Assembly (NCBI GenBank): GCA_026929865.2 | Contig: CM049418.1 | Coordinates: 2,722,001-2,786,000, forward strand | Length of the DNA stretch: 64,000 bases | Direction of reading: 5' to 3' | DNA from: Hyperoplus lanceolatus | Lineage: Eukaryota > Chordata > Actinopteri > Uranoscopiformes > Ammodytidae | Part shown: positions 52,318 to 64,000 of the stretch, in pieces | How positions within the stretch are numbered: position 1 is the stretch's first letter | Layout: each line of letters starts with the position of its first letter | Notes under the pieces: model-generated | Seen by the model: only the letters and a program-made list of their open reading frames with translations | Databases searched by the model: none | Told to the model about the DNA's origin: nothing | Position numbers and translations under genes: made by a program

Positions 52318-52388
52318 TTTGTGCGTGCGCGTGTGTGTGTGTGTGTGTGTGTGCGTGCGCAAGTGTGTGTGTGTGCGTGCGTGTGTGT
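52318..52388. repeat. (GT)n with GTGCGT interruptions
   Basis: GTGCGTGCGC and GT mosaic of about 70 bp. Confidence 0.95.
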
Positions 52389-53190
52389 CAAGGAATAGAT
52401 GAAAATATATTTATCATTATGTGAAACAATAAATTAGATTTGCTAATTAATTTTTCTTTTTTTTTCATTAAAAAATAGGAGTGACATGAGGACTTAAGGA
52501 CTGAAGTTGAAAAGGAAAGTTATTGAAAAATGTTAATTAATTAATTAATTAATTAACCAATTAATTAATTGATTAATTGGTTAATTAGTTTTTTATTTTT
52601 ATATACACATCAATTAATGTAAAATGGCCTTAGGAGGCAGAGTGTGAGTAAAAATAATATCCAGTGAATTATAGGGTTAATAAATGAACTGAGGTTAAAA
52701 GAGCCTAATTAGTTATACATTGAAAACCCAAATGTCCATAAAATGGCTTATGGAACTGAAGGTTATATTAAAATGAACATTCAGTTATATTTTGGCTAAA
52801 TTATTTTGCCTGTGATTAATTGGATGTTTTAAAAATGTTTATGACGGAAGTGACTCTTCCTGAGGTCTTTGTATAGCAACATAACACATTTCAATCAATC
52901 AATCAATTAGCTTTTTTTCAAGAGACTCGAGGTCCATTTTAAGGATATACAACATACTAGTGTCTTCCTACGAGAATATGTTCGTAACAAAATCAAACTT
53001 CTGATAAAGTCCAGATATACCTTCCACCGTTCTTCATACCCAAAGGTTGAACTAATTTATTCCTTTCCATTTCAGTTTCACACGATATCCAAGACTCAAA
53101 ATCTCATGCATTGTACTGTCGATTCTTTCATGCAGTGACTTTTGCCTTGCCAGGGTATGAAACTTCAGTCTTAGAGCTTTTCAACGCCAA
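52389..53190. other. AT-rich, gene-free
   Basis: TTAATTAATTAA runs at 52530-52590 and no gene signals. Confidence 0.4.
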
Positions 53191-53196
53191 AATCAG

Positions 53197-53477
53197 AATC
53201 AAAAAGATAAATACGACCAAAAATTAGATGTTTGTATGAAGGAGCAATAGCTCAGGCAGTAAGACAGCACGCTCCCTAATCCAAAGGTCGTGTGTTCCAC
53301 TCCCACTCTTGGCAATTTTTGAGTTTTTCGGTCCAAAGCTGCTAAATCCCAGCCCTATCCCCAAATCCCAGGATTCGAACCACAAATCCTGGGCCCGGCA
53401 GCGCACGCAGCTACTGCCTGAGCTATTGCTCTACACACTAGAATAGATTTTTTTGGTCGTATTTATCTTTTTGATTT
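53197..53477. repeat. Fold-back element of two tRNA-like SINEs
   Basis: The outer ends AATCAAAAAGATAAATACGA CCAAAAA and their reverse complement enclose two tRNA-like heads facing inwards (GGAGCAATAGCTCAGGCAGT A on plus from 53242; GAGCAATAGCTCAGGCAGTA on minus from 53433). The minus copy has a perfect B box GGTTCGAATCC. Confidence 0.7.
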
Positions 53478-53524
53478 GGATATGGGATTTTAAAAGCTCA
53501 AAATGGGCGTAACACTGGTTCAGA

Positions 53525-53818
53525 ATTTGCATAACCCCACCCCTAAATATGCATAGCCCTAAATTAGCATAACCCTACCCCTACATTTGCATAACCCTAA
53601 TTTTTCATAACCCTATCCCTAAATATGCATAACCCTAAATTAGCATAACCATACCCCTACATTTGCTTAACCCTAATTTTTCATAACCCTATCCCTAAAT
53701 ATGCATAACCCTAAATTAGCATAACCATACATTTGCATAACCCTAATTTTTCATAACCCTACCCCTAAATATGGGTAACCCTAACCCTAGTTCCAAATGG
53801 GTATAACCCTAAAAAAAA
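53525..53818. repeat. Telomere-like CCCTAA minisatellite
   Basis: About 20 CATAACCCTA / TAACCCTAAAT units in a higher-order pattern: GCATAACCCTAAATTAGCAT, ATTTGCATAACCCTAATTTT and TCATAACCCTATCCCTAAAT recur in order. Not a pure telomeric array. Confidence 0.8.
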
Positions 53819-54405
53819 AACAAAATATACTCCTTCAGATTATAGAGCTCAAATTGTTACGGAAGGTTTAGCTGATGTGTGTGTAAGAAGTTTATTGTTC
53901 TTGTTCAAACAAATGTGGAATAAATGGCCATCAAAGATTGGAAGAAATATACAGAGTCAAATAATTATTTCATCGTGTTTTATTGAAATGTATTCACTCA
54001 GTCCATCATAGTAACAACAGTGTCAGGATTATATAGAATATAGTAACAGACATTTAAAAACACAAGTCAAATATTACAAGAAACAAGCAGGTAATACATT
54101 ATGCTGCAAAATCTCCCAAACAATTTCAATTATTTATTTCCCCAAACTGGAAGTCCATCAAATATAATGTGAAACAAGTAAAAACATTAGTTAACATCAA
54201 ATCAAAATATCTTAAGTTATACAAAGTGCAACAAGAAAAGAGGTAGTGCCTATATGTAGTTGATCAATTTAAAAGTGTTAATATGCACACAGTTTCACAC
54301 GTTCCTTTTGGTCAAGATTCACATTTAAAAAAAAATATTAATACAATTCCATTAATAACTATGTATACAAGGACACTGGGTAGTTAGCGTTATACACAAA
54401 TACAA
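53819..54405. other. AT-rich, gene-free
   Basis: Low-complexity intergenic DNA; nothing recognised. Confidence 0.4.
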
Positions 54406-54665
54406 TACAGGTGAAAGTCGAAAAATTAGAATATCGTGTAAAATTGCATTTATTTCAGTAATTCAACTTACAAGGTGAAACAAAAATAAGAAGTGAGATA
54501 TTTCAAGCCTTCATGTGTTACAATTGTATTTATTATGGCTTTTCAAAATCTCTGAAAATTGTAATATTACATACAAAACAATAAAAAAAAGGATTTTAAA
54601 TACAGAAATGTCGGCCCTATATAAAGTATAATCATCGATATGTACTCATTACTTGGTTTGGGCCC
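54406..54665. repeat. Mariner-like MITE, truncated
   Basis: TACAGGTGAAAGTCGAAAAA through GAAATGTCGGCCCTATATAA to TTGGTTTGGGCCCCTTGGC; relative of 8433-8798, lacking the right TIR. Confidence 0.65.
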
Positions 54666-55497
54666 CTTGGCGTGGACATCAGGGTGGAAGTGGGCAACAT
54701 TTTACTGCGCAGAGGGATCCCACTTCTAGACACTGGAGCCCTTTATGGCGGGACGGACGTAGGTGGTGGCCATGAGGTGTTCTGCAGCTGGCCTGGGGAC
54801 TGTTTTGGGGTGAACAAGACAAGAAAGTAGAATTAGTGAACTGACACTTCTGCCTGCAGACATTTTTATTTTTTTTTTTAACCACTGGTCAATTTTGTGA
54901 TTTTTTTCAGAAAAAAAAATGCATTACGTACAAAAATATTGTCTCAATGCAAGTAATCAACTGGCAAAGCGAAACTATATCTATGAGTTAAAAACCTATT
55001 CACCTGCAAATTGAGGGAAGGAGGGAAGCACTGGATTGGTTGGAATGGGAACGATGGAAACACTGGGAGCCCCGACAAGGTTAGGCATGCTCCTCCGCAG
55101 CATATCTGAAAGAGATACAAAAAGTAAATATTTCAAGCAGATTATACGCAAAACAGTAGGATTTAAAAAAAAAGTACAGTGGGGGCTGTTTTATAAAGCC
55201 AGTTTTCCTTTTTAAATGGGCAATGAAAGGACTGTAGTCTATTCTGCAAAATTCCAATTCAACACAATTCTACATTGAAACTTTAAAGCATAGTGCATAG
55301 CAAGTAAAACCAGAATCCTTAACATGCGAAGAACCACATTAGATTCTTTTTCTCTCACCTGATTCTGGTCTGGAGCACTGTTAGTTGGACCCTGATGTAG
55401 GGCTTGTGACTGGGCTTGATAGGCGAACCCAGGGGAAGGGTAGTGTGGGGTGGAAGGAGGGTGGTGGATGTGCCCAGGAATAGGGAACTGCTGCTAC

Positions 55498-55612
55498 TGT
55501 CTGTAGGTAGGTACCACAAAATAAAATACTTCTGTGGTAGTAGCACAAAAAAAAAATCCTATGTAGTAGGTACCCCAATTTTGTGTACATTGTTGTAAAG
55601 TCTTACCAATTC
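55498..55612. repeat. Fragment related to the 44.9-kb palindromic element
   Basis: TAGGTAGGTACCACAAAATA, GTAGTAGCACAAAAAAAAAA, TCCTATGTAGTAGGTACC and CAATTTTGTGTACATTGTTG TAAAGTCTTACC resemble the unit and right terminus of that element. Confidence 0.7.
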
Positions 55613-56079
55613 TTCTACCTCAGAATGTACAACAAAGTGTAGGAGATAAAGGAAGGAGGGGTTGGGGGGGCAGGAGGCCATAGTCTTCATCTTCCTGGAA
55701 GTTGACGTGCTGGCTTAGTCCTGCCTTAGACCTACAGGGATGCTGCAGTGAGATCTGTTGCCATGTGTTAATAATGGAGAGCGGAGGGAACATTTGAGAA
55801 AGTGAATGAATTGGAGCACAATGACAGAAATAACTGCACAAAAAAAAAACGGAACAACACCGAGCCAGAATATCAATATTTAAAAGTTGCTCATTGAACC
55901 TTTAAATAGTAAAATCCTGAGTGCAGGTTCTGAACGAGGACGACAGGTGGGAGAAAACCGGACTGCAGGCTGCAAGGAAGGAAATCAAAGGACACCTTAT
56001 TTAACAGTCACTCAATTCAAATCATAACATTCATAAATGACACTTACACGACAGTTGCATTGTGGGGGATACACACTGG

Positions 56080-56135
56080 TGCTTTTAGTACGAGTAGGAC
56101 AGTAGGACTCTTCGAACACAGCCACACAATCACGC
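56080..56135. repeat. End fragment of the 3564-3940 MITE
   Basis: GTACGAGTAGGACAGTAGGA CTCTTCGAACACAGCC matches its terminus. Confidence 0.55.
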
Positions 56136-56699
56136 CCTCAATCTGCAGGAACACCTGAGAAAACACAGTAAAACATCTGCTCATTCATGTGTCAATCAAT
56201 GCTGAGCTTGAGCAACAGGAGAAATGAACAGCTAGCGATTGTACTCATTCACTTAGTTAAATGAATGATTACTTTAGCACAGTCTACTGAACAGAAACGT
56301 CTTGCTTTTTTTTAGTACTACCAAGTAGATCTCAATTGTCTCCTTGCCTGAAATCAAGTCCACGGCATGTTCGAGTCCAGCTGGCCCGATGTCCTTTGAA
56401 AACCTTTTTAAAGCTGGGGCACAATATTCTGTCAAGGGGGAAAGAAGAAAAATATAGAAAAAGTTGTGGGAAAATTGAGCGAGTTATTATCCACTCAAGA
56501 GACTTGGGAATAAAACAAATAAGTAAAATAAATTAATAAAAATAAACAACGCAACCCTTGCCTCTTCATTTCAATGATTCAACACACTTGTTACTTCCCC
56601 CTTGGTGGTTGTCAAGTTATCCGGGTTATGTTTTATGATTTGTGCCTTAACTTGAAAACGGCATGGATGAGACATGACGCATAGACAGCTCAAATCCTT

Positions 56700-57180
56700 T
56701 CTTGCTTTGTATTTATTCAACATGGTGAATGATGGAGCATTGGGATCAGGTTGATAACCTTAGTAGAAACACAAGATAAAAAGAAATCAAGTTAGTTCAT
56801 CAATCATTCTTTAAATAAATAATTCTCTAAATAAATTCAAATGCCTAAAATCAATCAATTGAGGGGTTACCCCTCATTTACAATGATGTTGAGTCAAACA
56901 AATGCAAAGCAAAAACAACAATATACAATGCAAATACAATCAGAACAAACTACTGATAGAGAACTATGTTTTTTAAACAATTAGACAGTGATGTAGAATG
57001 GCTGCAATTCAAATGAAATTAGTTAAAGTGCAATAAAGCAGTTAAACAGTTACAGGTAGAATTTGGCAGGTTAAAGATAATATGTCTGAATTGGTTAAAG
57101 GATATAAAAGGTATTCCTTTGTTGCTGTAAGTTGTTCCAGGAGTCAGGGGCACTGAAGCTAAAAGCAGAAAGAAAAACAA
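56700..57180 (-). pseudogene. LINE 3' relic, reverse
   Basis: On the minus strand, CTTCAGTGCCCCTGACTCCT GGAACAACTTACAGC reads SFSAPDSWNNLQ, the same motif as at 33.2 kb. A truncated dead copy. Confidence 0.55.
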
Positions 57181-57487
57181 TTTTATTAAAAATATATAAT
57201 ATTATAAAATATACATTATGACATAATATAACGTCAATTGCCATCTATTTAATAAGTTGATATATTAATTTAAACCACTAAGTGCGTTATCGTGTAATGA
57301 ATGGCGCCTCCTAGTGAACAAACATTTCCACCACGTGCGCTTCCGCTTCCACCACATGTGCGCAAGACGTCAGTATCGTCCACGCCATCACATAAGACAA
57401 ACTTACCTGAATTTAACCTGTGGGAAAGAAAAGTAGGAAATGGTTAAATTCAAACATTCAAACAATTTAAATTGATGCTGGTGGTAG

Positions 57488-57552
57488 TAATACAGGCTCT
57501 TTAGACTGGTATGTAAACAAAAGGGGCCCTGTGTATTAACACTGGACGATGA
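57488..57552. repeat. MITE family A inner fragment
   Basis: GCTCTTTAGACTGGTATGTA AACAAAAGGGGCCC and GTGTATTAACACTGGA. Confidence 0.55.
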
Positions 57553-57743
57553 GTAGATATCATGAAAGACATGGCATGAACGAAACCAAAAGTGCCAGAA
57601 AAACTGCGCATTGTGCAAATTACATTTCGAACGAACGGTGTAGAAAAACAAAGGATAAGCAATGACATACGTACTGAACCGTCCTCCCGTTCGCACAAAC
57701 CCTTTCGAGACAACTGGAAACCCCGGATACTTATGAACTCACC

Positions 57744-57776
57744 TCACGTGCTCATTCACCTCACGTGACGCAATCA
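57744..57776. promoter_or_regulatory. Two CACGTG E-boxes in a direct repeat
   Basis: TCACCTCACGTG occurs twice about 20 bp apart (the second followed by ACGC). TCACGTGA is a USF/MITF/TFEB-type site. It could serve the candidate minus-strand unit or a distal KIF5C promoter; function is inferred. Confidence 0.4.
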
Positions 57777-58349
57777 GGTAAACGCTGCCAGGTGTGATCA
57801 TAAATTAAATCGTGCGTCATTCCTAGGAAAACCCCCCCACTAAACAACGACCCCAAATGTTATTAAAATAAATATATACACAGTAAAAAGTGCTGGGTTA
57901 TTTTCGTAAAAACACTACTGAGTTGTTTATGATGGGTAAATGGTATAGATGCTATTACCCAAAATGTTATAACTCCTGGTCGATTATGTAACAAAATGCT
58001 GCGCCCAGCAACTTATCACATTTTGGGTCAGTTATTAATTATGGAGCGAGCAAAATATGTTTTGTAGTGTGGCATCAAAGTTTGTGTATTCCACTTTGAG
58101 CCTAGAATTACCTAAGACCTATTGACAGAATGCTTTCATGTAATACAATTTCTAAACTAGTAGGAGAAGAATATTTTGCTTGCTCCATAATGTATAGCCT
58201 AATGAGTAATTGTTACATTTTGGGAAAAAAGTTACTACGATCTGGGCTCAGTATTTTGTGACATTATCGGCCAGTTGTTACATTTGGGTTTTATTACATT
58301 TTCTTGGTTACATTTGGGGTCGTTTGGGCTTTTACGGGAACTTGCTCCA

Positions 58350-58460
58350 GTTTGCGCATGCGTACTGTCTCCTCGGTGTTGATGGAACTGGTGCTGATGC
58401 AGGCAGCGAGCGGGTGCGCGCCGCGGCATGGTGTCGAGAGCGCGCCTTCATTGCACTTTC
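58350..58460 (+). promoter_or_regulatory. KIF5C: KIF5C promoter / leader candidate
   Basis: TTTGCGCATGCGTAC at 58351-58365 is a strong NRF1-like motif, followed by a CpG-rich block (GCGGGTGCGCGCCGCGG). About 550 bp upstream of the KIF5C ATG. Confidence 0.5.
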
Positions 58461-58507
58461 AGGACGTTGCAGTTTGTCTCTGCGCATCTCTGCCTCTCCC
58501 TTCACTT

Positions 58508-58510
<3 letters not shown>

Positions 58511-58583
<73 letters not shown>
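58511..58583. repeat. KIF5C: (AC)n in the KIF5C leader region
   Basis: About 36 AC units between the promoter-like block and the start codon; probably 5'UTR if transcription starts near 58360. Confidence 0.95.
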
Positions 58584-58584
<1 letters not shown>

Positions 58585-58904
58585 CCACTCTGCATAGCGA
58601 CACGTGCAGGACGGTTGGGTTCGGTCATGGGGCAGCCGAGAAGACGTGGAGGTATTCGGCTTGGATGAAGGACATTTTGAGGAAAACCCAACGTTTGATT
58701 TTCACATTTTCTTCAGTTTTTGAGTGTATCCTGAATTGTCAGTTTTATCCGGGACGCAGGTACAATTCTCCCGACCCTGTTGGAGGTCCCTGAACCTCTC
58801 TTAGCGGCACCACCCTTTGCTTAAATAGAGCAATAGAGACTTTTATCGGCCAGTTGTGTGTGTGTTATAGTTAAGTGTTAGGCCCACTGTAAACAGCCGC
58901 AAAC

Positions 58905-63980
<5,076 letters not shown>

Positions 63981-64000
63981 TAGGTACATCTATTACAGAC

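Larger units (their letters stand above)
54746..57745 (-). other. Candidate minus-strand spliced unit, unidentified
   Basis: Three intervals with splice signals share phase 0 on the minus strand: 55493..55359 (QQFPIPGHIHHPPSTPHYPS and on to PDQNQ, donor CAG|GTGAGA), 55105..55004 (donor GCAG|GTGAAT) and 54799 downwards (SPGQLQNTSWPPPTSVPP, stop at 54746-54744). All are Pro/Gln/Ser-rich. A short segment at 57422-57412 between CCACAG and GTAAGT and a 5' end near the CACGTG boxes are also possible. No family recognised; it could be a noncoding RNA or chance. Confidence 0.25.

Noticed and set aside
53525-53818. True telomere
   Set aside because: Units are degenerate and interrupted by AT words, and genes lie on both sides.

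Overview
The window is nuclear DNA from a ray-finned (teleost) fish. It has vertebrate genes split by canonical GT/AG introns, very dense CA/GT, GATA, CACT and ATATT microsatellites, many short fish-type inverted-repeat elements (MITEs), tRNA-derived SINEs and LINE 3' tails. Three protein-coding genes are clear, in the order ORC4 (minus), MBD5 (plus), KIF5C (plus). This matches the human 2q23 neighbourhood from memory, except that EPC2, which lies between MBD5 and KIF5C in mammals, was not found.

Layout: 1-6.4 kb is gene-poor repeat-rich flank. ORC4 runs from 14.4 kb down to 6.45 kb; I reconstructed all 13 coding exons (434 aa, human 436). Its promoter (ETS and CCAAT motifs) faces away from the MBD5 promoter about 2.9 kb off (CpG/NRF1-like block at 17.28 kb). 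MBD5 has a noncoding 5' part and nine coding exons from 23.9 to 38.27 kb (1457 or 1458 aa, human about 1494): an N-terminal MBD over three exons, one giant Pro/Ser/Gln-rich exon, a PWWP-like region and a basic C-terminus. A long candidate 3'UTR follows. 41-58 kb is a repeat landscape holding a 1.6 kb nested palindromic satellite-like transposon, segmental duplications, tRNA-like SINE heads, a telomere-like minisatellite and a possible unidentified minus-strand transcription unit (54.7-57.7 kb). KIF5C starts at 58.9 kb; ten exons (321 aa, most of the kinesin motor domain) are inside and the gene runs off the right edge.

How the genes work: ORC4 is an AAA+ subunit of the origin recognition complex, MBD5 a chromatin protein linked to Polycomb-type deubiquitination, KIF5C a neuronal kinesin-1 heavy chain. 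They share a conserved neighbourhood, not a pathway.

The most unusual observations are: (1) a non-autonomous hAT-like element at 44897-46493 with perfect 60-bp termini and an 8-bp target duplication, whose interior is an array of hairpin units in opposite orientations, inserted into an older MITE; (2) splice sites built from or pressed against repeats, namely a KIF5C donor made of (GT)n, KIF5C and MBD5 acceptors preceded by (GT)n instead of pyrimidines, and an ORC4 donor lying in MITE-homologous sequence; (3) short duplications of exon ends with their splice donors in ORC4 and MBD5.
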